Positions 1-11,060 of a stretch of DNA of 64,000 bases are shown one piece after another. Under the pieces are notes generated by a model that was not told the DNA's origin, did no database searches, and saw nothing but the letters and a program-made list of their open reading frames with translations. Numbering within the stretch: position 1 is the stretch's first letter; each line of letters starts with the position of its first letter. Source of the DNA: Sycobia sp. Sy_11 (taxonomy: Eukaryota > Arthropoda > Insecta > Hymenoptera > Epichrysomallidae); NCBI GenBank assembly GCA_018907035.1, contig JACCIC010000018.1:1567501-1631500 (forward strand), written 5' to 3'. The translations under genes were made by a program, and so were the position numbers.

Positions 1-540
1 CTCCTTCTCTCACTCTCTCACCGATGTAAACACGCGCGCGTTCTCCGAACCTCCGGTGTGTCGCGCCCGCACTTTCGCGCCCGCATCGATCTTAAACCCG
101 CGTCCGATAGCTCTTGATGCCGGCGAAACGTCAGGTATATATATATATGATTCGAAAAGTCGGAGCGAAGAAACATGGGGTATATAGGCGAGGGGGGGGG
201 GGTTGATAGAGCTCTCGTCGTCGTCGTCGTCGTCATTGTCGTCGAGTGACTTCGTAGCCACGGCGAACGGTTTAAAGTCGGTTCTCCGCAGATTTGTCTT
301 TTGTCGCGGTTGGCGATCGCTCCCTTCTTCCCACCCCGCGACAACTCTGTGTGCATAGCTGCTAACTGCTGTTTATTTTCGGGCAGCCGTCGAGAAATTT
401 CCAGGATAGTCTCGGATTTTCTCGAGCGATTTCAAAAGTACGGGCTGAATACAGTAATGGGTATGCTGACAATGAATAGTGTGCCTATATATATAATAGG
501 TGGAAGCTTATCGTACTAGAATGGGGCGATCTTCGATAAT
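1..540. other. Mixed-composition DNA with TCG repeat and G-run
   Basis: Contains a G run (192-202) and an interrupted TCG repeat (215-245). The small frames here are Asp/Thr runs produced by that repeat. No exon, promoter or RNA gene can be supported. Confidence 0.6.
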
Positions 541-1631
541 TTGGAAGAGCAAGATAATACGATGTTAATTAAAAATATTAATTGATAATTAAGTATTCTG
601 TAGTAGATGTTTGATGGTACCGATAACAAGGGTAGGAAGAGAAAGGGTACAAGGGAGAGTGGAATTTATATCAAGGAAGTGAAAGAAAAAGCTGAAATAG
701 TGTAAACAACGTTTAAATGGAAAGTGCGAAGAAGAATGATGTAGATACTGAAGAAACTATTATATATACATATGCTTAAAAAATGTAATACAATAGTCAA
801 ATTATTCTATTACTGTGAAGACATCTTGAGTCAACTGTTATGCTCATAGTATAAGTAAGATTTTCATAATGACGCAAATGCAGAAAAAGGGATTATCGAT
901 ATATGTTTAATAGGTGAAACAGGAGAATACTTTGAATGCTAATAGAAGTATGTAAAAAATTGTGACAAAATTAAGATTTTATTTTCGAAAATGTCACAGA
1001 GACGGCAGTTACTTGTTATACAATAAAAAATTTTGCGGTATCGTTTAGATATTGACATACGTGTAGGTGCACAGTTTTTTTTTCTCGCTCGGTATAAGTA
1101 CATTTGGAAAAGTATAGAACGAAATGAAGCGATAAATCAAACAGCCTAATGTATCTAGATTTATCATGCCCAAAATTTCTATATATATAATAGAATGATT
1201 TATGCCTCGTATGTGTTAGTTCGCAATAGCTCACATGTTTATTAGGTGCACAAGTATATGATCTCCATAATTTATCGTTAATTGACTGATTATGATAGTC
1301 TCGAGCGTAAATTGGACCCAGTAGATTATATATGTATGTAGTAGGCTTCGGTACTCATGTATAATTACGACTATTATATTGTATGTACAAATTATTTCAT
1401 GTATAAAGATTAATCTATTTTGATATATCAGTAACTATGTGCTATTCTTTAAAACGCTTTACATTCTTATTCGGGCCCGAATTAAGAGGTTCAAGTTTTC
1501 GTTCAAGTTATTCTTGTGAATTTTATTTCGATATTCTCTTGAATTTTCGAATGCTGCCTCCTATATTGTCTCGAAATTTCGACAATACCCGACAGCGCCA
1601 AGATAACTTTCAATATCATGCACCTGATATT

Positions 1632-1678
<47 letters not shown>

Positions 1679-2330
1679 ATAGGCGGTGTATTTGAAACTT
1701 GACAACCTGAGAAAATTTTTATTTAAATTGGCGGGGATGAACAAAAAAATGTTTAATGCATGGCAAATGTTCTTCCCAGGATCGTAAAAACGTTTTTTTT
1801 TTCTTTTCTTGTTTCGCGGAGATCTCAATATGAATGTCGGAATTTTTGCATTAAAGGGACAGTTTATATAGTTTCGGCGTAAGTTCTTTCCTTATATAGA
1901 AATTCTGAATTTTCTCTCTACTCATCCCGTTGGATTTAAAAAAAAAAACATTTTTTTCGTTTCTTTTTTTTTTTTTTTTTTACTATTTTCCATTATTTCC
2001 GAGCGTGAACTCGGCTATACTGCAAAATACAATATGGCGCGTTCCAATATTTTTGTTATTTATACTATGTACGATATAAGCCGGAGAGAAGGGTATATAG
2101 CGGCATAGAGCAAGAAAATATATATTTTCCGTCACGGAGCGTCGCGCTTATATTGCATAAAATTTTCAATTTTCTCCCTCCCAACAGTTATCGGCCATGG
2201 CTCGTTTATACTGGTTTTTTTTTTGTTTTTTTTTTTCAAGAAAAAAGTTTTATATACATACACGTGTTCTAATCGTCAACGATAATTGTGAAAAACCATT
2301 GGCCTCGCTGTAGAGCAGAACCACCTCGGT
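541..2330. other. AT-rich non-coding stretch
   Basis: Mostly AT-rich with poly-T runs near 1795 and 1964-1981 and a TA array at 1634-1676. A 32-codon frame at 607-705 is basic but too short to support. Nothing else recognisable. Confidence 0.6.
1634..1676. repeat. (TA)n microsatellite
   Basis: 43 bases of uninterrupted AT alternation; cruciform-prone. Confidence 0.95.
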
Positions 2331-2563
2331 TCGGCACAATAAACGTTCGCTAGCTATATCGTATCATCGACTAGAGATAATGACACTCTAGCGAAACGAA
2401 AAAAGAAAACCAGTTTGCTCATCTTGTTGCGTCACAGGAGCGCGAAGATGTTCATGTCAGCCCGTATTCTGTCGCCCGAGGTGTCGCCGATGATGCATGC
2501 GCGCCCGTCGCCAACGGATCGCCGCGAGCAGGCCCGGTCGCGGCGGTTCCGCACATACGCACC

Positions 2564-2570
<7 letters not shown>

Positions 2571-2594
<24 letters not shown>
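2571..2594. repeat. (CA)n microsatellite
   Basis: 24 bases of CA after an ACCC-type repeat. Confidence 0.95.
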
Positions 2595-2595
<1 letters not shown>

Positions 2596-2852
2596 TAACA
2601 TACATATATAAGCGCATTCCGCCCGCGAGGCGTGACCGCGCGATGATGCATTACGGGCGACGCGACGCCCGTTTATCTATTAACTCCCGGGGCTTCCCCG
2701 CTTCCCTGAATTATGCCCGCAGGGGACGTTCGCGCGGTAATTCGGGGACGGGGCGTCAGAGGCTGCACGGTTGGAGATAGCTGATACGGTCCGATACGTA
2801 ATTTGACAGTGCTCGTGCGTGCGCGTGTAGCTGCGTGGACGAATGGTGGGGC

Positions 2853-2856
<4 letters not shown>

Positions 2857-2901
<45 letters not shown>
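2857..2901. repeat. (GA)n microsatellite
   Basis: 45 bases, purines on the plus strand. Confidence 0.95.
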
Positions 2902-2903
<2 letters not shown>

Positions 2904-3222
2904 GCTTCCATTCTTCGGAGGAAGCGCGTTCATTAGGTCGAAATATTCGATGGCGGCACAGGGCGTTACCTTAATTTACCCGTCGATCGGAAAATTAACT
3001 CGACTGTATAATGGTCGGTCGCAGTAAAGCCTTTTGAACCTTTTTAAATAACGCACAAAGTTACACTTTATTAACGGTATTAATCGACCTACTTTTCGTT
3101 TCGTTACGCGCCGAGTTTCGTCAAAGAAATTCTCAAGATATCCCGGAATCTTTTATGTTGGCATTTCAACTTATTTAACTTCCTGCTCTACATGTTTGAT
3201 CGTACATTTAAGGAAATAAGCT

Positions 3223-3226
<4 letters not shown>

Positions 3227-3278
<52 letters not shown>
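3227..3278. repeat. (TA)n microsatellite
   Basis: 52 uninterrupted bases. Confidence 0.95.
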
Positions 3279-3281
<3 letters not shown>

Positions 3282-4084
3282 TGCATAATTAAAGATTTCA
3301 CGGGTTTATTTATTTCCTTTATATATATAACGTTCTTAATGAATGGGAGTGAGTGTACTTTAACATCGCTGATTTAAAGTGACTTTAAAGAATCATCTAA
3401 TGTTGAATAACATTCTAGAATATCTTGAATGCTTACAATTTTTAAACTTAAATTAAATGCAAAAGAATGGCTCGGAACTCATTGTTTTTTCTATTTTACT
3501 TTTTTTTTTAATTTTACTGCAGCATATTCGCATTATTTTTTTTTTTTTTGTGTAAGACTAAAATTAATGAGACGAAAGTTTGAAATTCTACGAATCGAAA
3601 TTGAAGAGAATACATCGGAATTTTTCGTGCTTTGACAGGGACGTTGGTACAAATGTTCAAGCACATTTTTTGCACGAGAGAGCTGGATTAATTCAAAGCG
3701 AAAGGAGGCCTAAGTGTCGTTCTTTCCGGCGTCGATGGGGATATGGTCAATAGCAATTTGCCTTAATATACGCGGGAGAAATCATGAGCGAATAGCCTCG
3801 TCCCGAAATATATTCAGGAGATCCTAATCGACACTCGGTAAGCGTTCGCACAGCCGTAATGCCAAACTAATTTATCCTTCATTGAACGTCTCCCAGGGAC
3901 GGTACTCGCTGTTTAAAAAAAAAAAATTCCAATGGACCTTCCGTTGATAAAATTAAATTATTCATAACCTTGAAGAGAAGAGTATTTTATGTGATACGGA
4001 GTCGTTATACTTTCAACGGAACCGTGTAGCGCAGGGTGATAGTTTAAAACGAGCATAATCCCTGTACAGTAACGAGAGAAAATC
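3279..4084. other. Unassigned AT-leaning DNA
   Basis: Contains poly-T runs (3501-3510, 3537-3549) and no frame of interest. No element recognised before the mariner relic. Confidence 0.5.
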
Positions 4085-4581
4085 CAAAAAGTCCAGGAAT
4101 TTCGTTATAACCTTTTTGTTATCCTAAATTTACACACTGAATTTTAATTATCTTCAAAGTAATTCCCATTGATTGCAACATGGTTTGTGCAATCGTGTCT
4201 GCCATTATTAATAAAACATGTTCAAATTCATTCTTCAGCCTTTTCAGCGATTTTTGTTTAACTGTCTCAACAGTCCCTAAGTGTTCCCTTTTGAAATTTC
4301 TTTTAAGTCTCTAGCGAGTATGAAAAATCACAGGGGACAAAATTCACGTGAAAAGATTGGGGTAAAGAATCAGTCTGATTATGATTAAGACTTAAGATAA
4401 GAGGCTAAATTAGATGCTCTCTTTGGTCGCTAGTAAGAAGATCATCACTTTCCAACGTCACTCCAGGAAGACTCTTACGATGTAAACCTTTGAATTGAAC
4501 TCCATGATATTCCAGGTATCTTGTAAAATTGATTCCTCGATATTGTCTAATCTTGAAGTTGAAAATAGTACAGACTTCAAG
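4085..4581 (-). pseudogene. Degraded, internally deleted mariner-family transposase
   Basis: Three conceptual minus-strand pieces match the order of landmarks in mariner transposases. Piece one (4581-4405) ends HRKSLPGV...LLTSDQREHLI, resembling the segment RK-SARWVP-LLT-EQ after the DNA-binding region. Piece two (about 4375-4303) reads SLPQSFHVNFVPCDF, which corresponds to LP-PPYSPDLAPCDF ahead of the last catalytic aspartate. Piece three (4300-4144) contains KGTLRD, KQKSLKRLK and then NGNYFEDN before a stop, matching the usual mariner C-terminus. Several frame changes and an in-frame stop separate them, and the central catalytic part between pieces one and two is missing. The AT-rich sequence after the stop, to about 4085, may include a decayed terminal repeat; the opposite terminal repeat was not found. 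The family call is from remembered motif order, not from a search. Confidence 0.6.
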
Positions 4582-4628
4582 TCAAATATCAATCGAACTC
4601 TTCTATAAATCAGATATAGGAGCATAAT

Positions 4629-4832
4629 TCAATCATTCGTTTCAACATAACAATGATTTAGACGTAGGGTTACCCTAGCGCAGAACGAAATTTCAGAAGC
4701 TCCTCCCGGCAATTTAAGACGGTTGTTTATCGTAAAACGTCGAACAACCTGATCTACTATCTCACTGATCCATCCACCCTCTTCAGCACACTTTTCCAGT
4801 TGTTTTTTACTACCCGAGTATCTCTGGTACGG
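4629..4832 (-). other. Unrecognised open frame next to the mariner relic
   Basis: A 67-codon stop-free frame without a start codon lies just upstream of the mariner relic on the same strand. Its residue mix looks protein-like (SGSKKQLEKCAEEGGW, then DQVVRRFTINN), with balanced charge and no simple repeat. I do not recognise it. It may be the 5' part of the same decayed transposon, another nested element, or chance: an open stretch of this length is not rare in 64 kb. Confidence 0.2.
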
Positions 4833-6101
4833 TTATTAGCTTTCTGAAGCTATTTTTTACAGTCAAGTGTTCAAACTTCTTAGATCGGTCGTAAAATGCT
4901 GTTTTTGTCTCTGGAATTCATTAAATTTAGATATTCAGATGTATTCCTATATCATAATTAATGACTGCACAGCAGATTTCTTCTAAGCTCTTTGATAATA
5001 TTTTCCAAACGCTGCGATTTCCATGGAAATAATTTTACATGAAAAATACACACTCACGGGGATATTGCCATGTTATTCCCCCGACAATGCTTCGATTGCT
5101 TTCGATCCAATTTCGTCACGAGAGTTCATGATAACGGTTTGAATTACCAATTTATCGAAATAGCGTATCTGAATCCCCCCTACTTCCACCCAATAGCTCG
5201 TAACATCTTTCTTCCTTCTTCAACGCACCGAGATTATTCCCCATACTCGCGCGGTAAATTGTAGATTACTCCGTCACCTCTCTGGTTTTTAATTCATTCG
5301 CGTGTATTTTTTCCTGCTCGATAGGTTTGCATCTGTGCCGTGAAACGACCCCCCCCCCAACCTGAAATTACAGAGAGCGATGGTTCAGGGGGCCGTGCTC
5401 GTCGCATCCCCCCCCCCCCCCAGCATCGGCGACGACCACTTTGGGCGCCGACACGACGGTAACGACCGGAGAGCAGAGCTCTTTTTTTTTTTTTTTTTTT
5501 TTTTTGAAGCGCGGCTTTTACGGGTAGCGACGAGGATTTAGGGGGCGGCGCAGCTTTGGTAACGCAGCGTAAAAAATTGATTCGCTTTGATGGCCGCGCG
5601 TCCACTTGGCTCAGTGGAGCCGGCGATGAGGACCCTTGAATAAATTGCCAAAGAGTGTTTTCATAACGCTTCTCCCATTTAATATCCGTGCGGATAACTT
5701 TCGGCGTATTATATGTGGATATATATATATAATATACTAGAGGTAGAATCTTGATTCAATATTTATTTCAGCAGCTGTGTCAAAATCGCTCTATATAAAA
5801 GAAGATTTCTACCATGCAAGATAAATTTTGTTAAAGTTTAGATTATTTATAAAGGCGATTTATGAATATATATGTTTATCTTTATGTTAAGTGTTTATCT
5901 TTATGAATAATATGAATAATATGATGACTAAATTGTCAAGAAAAATGTATCGAACCTTTTATAGTCAATCGTCTTAAAAAGACAATTGCAATTTTAATAT
6001 ATATCAAATTGATGATTAATTTCCAATTGAACGTCACAGTCGAAAAATTTAAATTTAGATTTAAATTTAATCCAGAATTACATAAATAGTGTTAAGTTTC
6101 G
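4833..6101. other. Unassigned DNA with C-runs and a T-run
   Basis: From 5340 to 5520 there are C runs (5350-5358, 5409-5420) and 24 T (5482-5505). The minus frame at 5294-5605 reads through that T run as poly-Lys and is rejected. 5640-6100 is AT-rich. Confidence 0.5.
5482..5505. repeat. Poly-T/poly-A tract
   Basis: 24 T on the plus strand. It could be the A-tail of a minus-strand retrocopy, but no element body is recognised next to it. Confidence 0.85.
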
Positions 6102-6470
6102 TGAATCCGCCATTTTCAATTTTTTTAACCTGACCTTAGATTTGTAATCCGCTCCCTATGAAGCCTATATATATATCCTTTCCATTTGTATCATCGTGAA
6201 ATATGTATGGCCTGATAATACGATATACATGAAGGGCACATGTGTGATTTCTAAAATTTAAAAATTTTTTTACGAGGTTTATTTTTTTAAAAAATTCACA
6301 TTGAGAAATAAATATAAGAAATTTTTTTTGTTGAAAATTTATCGAAAAATACGATCATGTGTCACTTATCTAGTAAATTAAATTTTTAAATATGTCATCC
6401 ACAGTTTTTGAGTATCCATTTCGAATCTAACCACAGATTTGTAATCGGCAATGAATCAAGCCTATCTTAA
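6102..6470. repeat. Pair of diverged direct repeats about 297 bp apart
   Basis: Copy one has CTGACCTTAGATTTGTAATC followed by AAGCCTATAT (about 6130-6170). Copy two has CTAACCACAGATTTGTAATC followed by AAGCCTATCT (about 6427-6470). Upstream of copy one is CGCCATTTTCAATTTTT. AT-rich sequence lies between. This could be a decayed dispersed insect repeat or a small local duplication. Confidence 0.5.
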
Positions 6471-7018
6471 TTAGATCATCTTTTCAGGTCGATTATTCAG
6501 AGGCTTTTGAAAGGGCTAACGATCTTTCAATATCATATAGTTTTTATTTATTAAATTAGTACCATAGTTATCATGAAAAAACTAAAATTATAATTATATT
6601 TTTAGTCATTATAACAGTTAGAGACAAATTATCTATACTCCTGAAAATGTACGGTTTACTACGTTTTTTTTTTATGTAAGCGATGGAACTCGATGCATAA
6701 AATTATCAATTCTATCTCTTCACTATTATTTACATCTATGATATCCTTTACGAAGCAAGAGAAAACAAAACAAAATGACTCTTTACAGTCCGACAGCAGT
6801 AAATGTGACATATTTATAAATAGCACTACCCTTCTTTCCGCGAAAGCTGGAAAGCGCGCGCAGCCGAGGTTCCATTCCGACGGGCTGCCGAAATGCAAGC
6901 TTTTCACCTTTCACCCGCCCCCGTCTTTTTTTCCCCTTTCCTCACGTACTCTGTATACATTGCGCGCGTAAGATTTGGCTGAAAGCTCGGAGGAAACGAT
7001 AAGTTCGGGCCGCGGGCT

Positions 7019-7019
7019 C

Positions 7020-7045
<26 letters not shown>
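7019..7045. repeat. (CT)n microsatellite
   Basis: 27 bases, pyrimidines on the plus strand. Confidence 0.95.
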
Positions 7046-7051
<6 letters not shown>

Positions 7052-7173
7052 TCTTGAATTCTCCTCTCGCGCGCCGGAGAAAGGCCGAAGAAATAAGAGG
7101 GAGAGAAGGAGGATATTCTTCGCTGCAACCTCGGAATGGCAAGAAATATAAACACTGCATCGGGCCAAGACCG

Positions 7174-7175
<2 letters not shown>

Positions 7176-7216
<41 letters not shown>

Positions 7217-7219
7217 TTC
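7176..7219. repeat. (CT)n microsatellite
   Basis: Perfect to 7206, then interrupted. Confidence 0.9.
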
Positions 7220-7998
7220 TTTGCTCTCTTTGCACTCCTCTCGAGAGCCAAGAGCCGCGTTCGCAATATCAATAAATTCCCCGTAGGAAGGTAAAGAAGT
7301 TCCCCTCGCTCTTTTTTCGTCGCATCTCGATCATTCATTAATCTATATATATATATACCTATATATACTCGTACATAGATATATGGGTGGAAGTACGTGC
7401 CTGGGAACTGCTGCAGCATTTACGCCCCGCGTATCAGGGGACACTCTTTCAATAAAAGATAACGGAACGCCCCAACGAGCTAAAGAAAGAGGTTGTGAGT
7501 AATGATTCAGAAAGCGAATTTCTTGCATTACTTTAGAGTAAGAAGCGGGAGCTTATGAAAGCTTTAAGAAAAATTTAAATTTCATTTTATTAGGTCAGGC
7601 TAAGAATTCAAGGAATGGCGAGATAGAAGTGACATTGCTCTCAAATACGAGGGAAATAATGGTACTCGGCACTTCATCATCTCTATCATACAGGCTATCC
7701 TCGAGAAACTGAGAAAATATTCCAGCTGCGAGGGTGAATGTGACAAGCTGCCAGCTCAGGTAGAATTAAACAACTTTATTAGCAGTTCATCGAGTAACGA
7801 CAGCGTTTTCATAACAACACTTTTCGAGATCTACCGTCAGTTGGCCGTATCAGCGATGGGATGAAATTACGTGTACTACGCGATCAATATAAGTCTTTCA
7901 ATATAAAGCCCTGCTCGGAGGCAATGGAAGGCACGTGTATATATATCATAATCATCGCCTACGTCACGTGATCATATCTTCGGGCAAGTGATTATTTA

Positions 7999-8183
7999 TG
8001 TCGGCAACAGTAAAGCCAGGTCGTAATGTCCTTTGCCACTCAGCTGGGCGACGCGGGTTACGCATGTCAAACTTTGTTTTGTTAGTTCTGCGCAAGAGCA
8101 CCGAGCAAGCGATTTCTATAAGGACCAGTTCTGAGCAATAAAAGTTTTTCCGATAACGACGAGTCGTGTATTCTTAAGTAACA
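7999..8183 (+). mobile_element. Probable solo LTR, BEL/Pao-like
   Basis: The segment begins TGTCGGCAACAG and ends in ACA. It has an AATAAA polyadenylation signal at 8137-8142, followed within 40 bases by a sequence like that at the end of many insect BEL/Pao LTRs (GACGAGTCGTGTATTC). Its length of 185 bp suits an insect LTR, and its base composition differs from its flanks. No 5-bp target-site duplication is visible (ATTTA before, TCGAT after), no primer-binding site or internal coding region follows, and no second copy occurs in the window. The call rests on overall resemblance; exact borders are uncertain. Confidence 0.4.
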
Positions 8184-8192
8184 TCGATATAC

Positions 8193-8241
8193 GAGGCCCC
8201 GTACTAAATGAGAAAGCTGCGCGATATCGTACGAGGGCCTC
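8193..8241. repeat. Short inverted repeat after the LTR-like element
   Basis: GAGGCCCCGTAC (8193-8204) pairs with GTACGAGGGCCTC (8229-8241), with one bulged base and a 24-base loop. The GC-rich stem is noticeable against its surroundings. It could be a hairpin in a transcript or chance. Confidence 0.45.
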
Positions 8242-9277
8242 TTTCTTCCAAGGCTAGGCGTTATAATTAATATATCGATAGTACACGTCGGGATGTGGTA
8301 GATTGAGTGCTGAATCGACTCGATGGTAATTTCAGCGGTGTTACGATGTGATCAATCAGAATCTAGCAAAATGAAGCCCAATGGCATTACTTGTACATAA
8401 ATTCATATCGTGCAGTGCGACAGGAAATTTAGTTTGGAATGGATTACGATCGTTGGGTATTATTATAGAACTCATTAGGAATATCATCGTGATCGACGAC
8501 AATTGTGCGATTCTAAAGAAAAATTACAACTCTTAATGTAATTGTAACATTAGGATTGTAACAGTAAATAAAAACACCTGTCACTATTGATTGGAAGCTT
8601 ACGAACGAAAAGTTCAGGAACGTCCTGTTTACCCATCAGTTGCGTATTCGAACGAGGCGATAATTTACATTTGAAGGGGGCCCTCGTAATACGGAGCAAT
8701 CGAGCCTACGTTGACAGTGCGATCTTGACGCGGCGTCCCTTATTGTCCTATCCCCGAATAGCATTATCCGGGATCAATGGACGCAGCCCCGTGTCGTCAG
8801 CATGGAAAATATAATGGGGCGAGGCCGTCGTTGACAAGTTGGTAAACACCGTTAATGCGACGATTATCAACAACAGTTCACATTGGGGTAATCGGCTTGC
8901 GATGCTCATTAGCCCACCGGCCTTATCATTTAGTCAAATCAAATTTGTGGTTATATTATTATTTTACAGTTTTTTTTTTTTTTACTTTTTATTTATGTTT
9001 TCATTTGGATTTGCGTAGGTATCTTACTATTACCAGTATTGACTACTTCTCCTAAAGAATTTTCAATAATAAGTGCTGTATTTTTTTTATATTTATCACA
9101 AAAAAAACGTTTTTAAAATGTTTTATATTTCTAATTTTCTTCATAAAAATGTTTTCTAACGCAATTAATTTATTATTTAATTTATTAATAGTCTCATCCC
9201 TGTACATAGGCTCCGTCTGTTGAGTCTACAAATCATATAGGAGAAACTATCTTAGGGCAGCATTTCTCTTAGATTCT
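8242..9277. other. Unassigned DNA, balanced composition to 9060
   Basis: 8280-8960 has even base composition and few simple repeats, with TTAAT and AATGCG-type words such as GTTAATGCGACGATTATCAA near 8850. Such texture is seen in conserved insect enhancers, but no alignment is available. After 9060 the sequence is AT-rich. Confidence 0.4.
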
Positions 9278-9520
9278 TCAACTCTGCACAACAGCAGCAT
9301 CATCACCGTTATAATCCATAAATATTTCCTTACAGAAAATACATTGTTCGTCGGTTGTTTTTTTCATTAGATCAACGAATTCATAGTTTTTCGCTCGAAG
9401 AATCGAGACATAGTAGGCTTCTTTGCTTAACCGGCATATTGTATTTCGAAGGAATTGGGATTTTGATATTTTGTTGCTTTTGTATGTCTTAGCGATTGGT
9501 ATTACTATCAGTAATATAAA
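9278..9520 (-). other. Open frame with CxxC motif, possible transposase-tail or gene relic
   Basis: An 80-codon minus-strand frame without a usable start codon contains KKTTDEQCIFCKEIFMDYN close to its stop. A CxxC pair in that setting recalls the zinc-binding tails of some pogo/Tigger-type transposases, but the second half of such a finger is absent and no catalytic domain is seen. Length alone is compatible with chance in AT-rich DNA. Treat as a lead, not a gene. Confidence 0.25.
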
Positions 9521-9792
9521 TTATTCATATTTAAGATGGATTTATTTAATATTATTGTAAAGACATGGCTAATATTACGAAATAATTTAACATCTGACGA
9601 ACATGACAGCATAGTAGCACTTATTAAATTTTTATCTTCCATTTCGAGTATAATGTCATTGTACAGATAATTGTCAAATAAGCTTAATCAAAAATATTAA
9701 TCTAAGAATTACTTTTGGTTTGATGAAGTGTTTCTTTATTATTTACATGAAAGATATTATATTATATTATATAAACTTGAATTTTCTTATCG

Positions 9793-9823
<31 letters not shown>

Positions 9824-10006
9824 GCCGAGAATGTTTCGCCGAAAGAACCGACTTCTGTCTCATCCTCCACTATGGCGGGCCCTTTATAGCGATTTTATCC
9901 AAAAGTAAAACCGGACACTCGGCGACAAGGTCGGACATTCTCCCGACAGAAGCGAAGTACCCACCTCCCGACCTATGCTAATCAAAGTATCGTTCACTGT
10001 GTGCTC

Positions 10007-10009
<3 letters not shown>
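9521..10009. other. AT-rich then mixed DNA with imperfect GA
   Basis: Imperfect GAGACA repeat at about 9796-9825. No gene seen. Confidence 0.55.

Positions 10010-10049
<40 letters not shown>
10010..10049. repeat. (TA)n microsatellite
   Basis: 40 uninterrupted bases, followed by a short ACAC tail. Confidence 0.95.
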
Positions 10050-10053
<4 letters not shown>

Positions 10054-10228
10054 AACATATCCACGCAAGTCCGTCCCTGCTTCTTCCCTCCCGATATCGA
10101 TTTCGCTTTATCGTTCAGTGCGCGGGACGAAGGAATTGGGGATGGCGGAGGGGAGGGGAGTGGGTGGCAGCGTGGAAGCAGAGATAGAGGACGGTCACGT
10201 AATCCCGTAACATCGCGAAAGCACTCGC

Positions 10229-10305
10229 CCTCTCTCTCTCTCTCTCGGTCTGTCTCCTTCTCTGTTTTTCTCTGTCTGTCTCTTTCTCTCTCTTTCTCTC
10301 TCGCT

Positions 10306-10368
<63 letters not shown>
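10229..10368. repeat. Compound (CT)n-(TA)n microsatellite
   Basis: Interrupted CT-rich tract to about 10308, then 60 bases of perfect TA (10309-10368), the second longest TA run in the window. Confidence 0.95.
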
Positions 10369-10369
<1 letters not shown>

Positions 10370-11060
10370 GTACATACGAAAGCCGAGTGGACGTAGCTTA
10401 ACGCACCGACGCCGTACGTGCGCGCGGGCATCCTGTATACACGGAGGAGCCTTGAGCTCTCTCCCCATTCCCCCCTGCCCCCCTTTCGATCGCCACTCGC
10501 GGCTCGGCGAGCTCCTCCTTCGGCGCGTGCGGGAACGCGCGAAAATCCCCGGCACGTATCTCTATCGGTGTGCCCGTCGCTAGTGCGTCGCTCCACGGCA
10601 GGTTAGCGGGAGCTCCGTCCGCGACTTCCCCCCCCCCCGCCCCTTTTCCCCCGCGCTCGCCACGCGCGTCATCGTCCTCCGCCCGGATCCCGCGACGCGC
10701 GCGTCGCCGCGCGTCGCCGGAGGAATTTTCTCCCCCGTCGGGCGCTCAATTCTTGCGCGCCGAGACTGCGCGAGCGCGTAATATTGGGTATGCCTGGGAG
10801 CTGTCCCGGCCTCGCGGTGCGCTAAGCAATTTTTCGTCGCGCCCCGCTCGCGTGCATTCCAAATAGATTTTTTTGCCAGCCGCCCCGATTGTTGAGCCAC
10901 GGCTTTACGAGACGAATGCCCCTACTCTCTTTCTGCTGGCATTTGTCAAGGAGAATGTAGACGTCTTTGCAGCACACGCTAGACCGTCGCGTTCTCTCTT
11001 GGGACGAGTGTACATGTGAAAAGACAGGAGCAAGTTTATAAAATGGAACCGCGTGAGTTT
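10369..11060. other. CpG-rich islet
   Basis: CpG-dense, with C runs at 10629-10637. Frames on both strands (for example 10570-10866 plus, 10580-10900 minus) are open at once and Arg/Ala/Pro-rich, the mark of GC bias rather than coding. It could be a promoter or enhancer; nothing proves it. Confidence 0.5.

Larger units (their letters stand above)
2331..3226. other. CpG-rich stretch with CA and GA arrays
   Basis: CpG-dense from about 2430 to 2850, then AT-richer. The 121-codon frame at 2415-2780 runs through the CA array and is Arg-rich; not credible as a gene. Confidence 0.55.
6471..7998. other. Unassigned DNA with paired CT arrays and CACGTG sites
   Basis: Two CT arrays (7019-7045, 7176-7206) generate frames rich in RERE or SLSL on either strand. 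Two CACGTG E-box palindromes, at about 7932 and 7967, lie 35 bases apart just before the LTR-like element. Confidence 0.5.

Noticed and set aside
607..705. 32-codon frame rich in Lys/Arg/Glu, considered as a transposase scrap
   Set aside because: Too short to assign and no neighbouring similarity seen.
5294..5605. 103-codon minus frame
   Set aside because: Poly-Lys from the T run and Gly/Arg from C runs; no coding signal.
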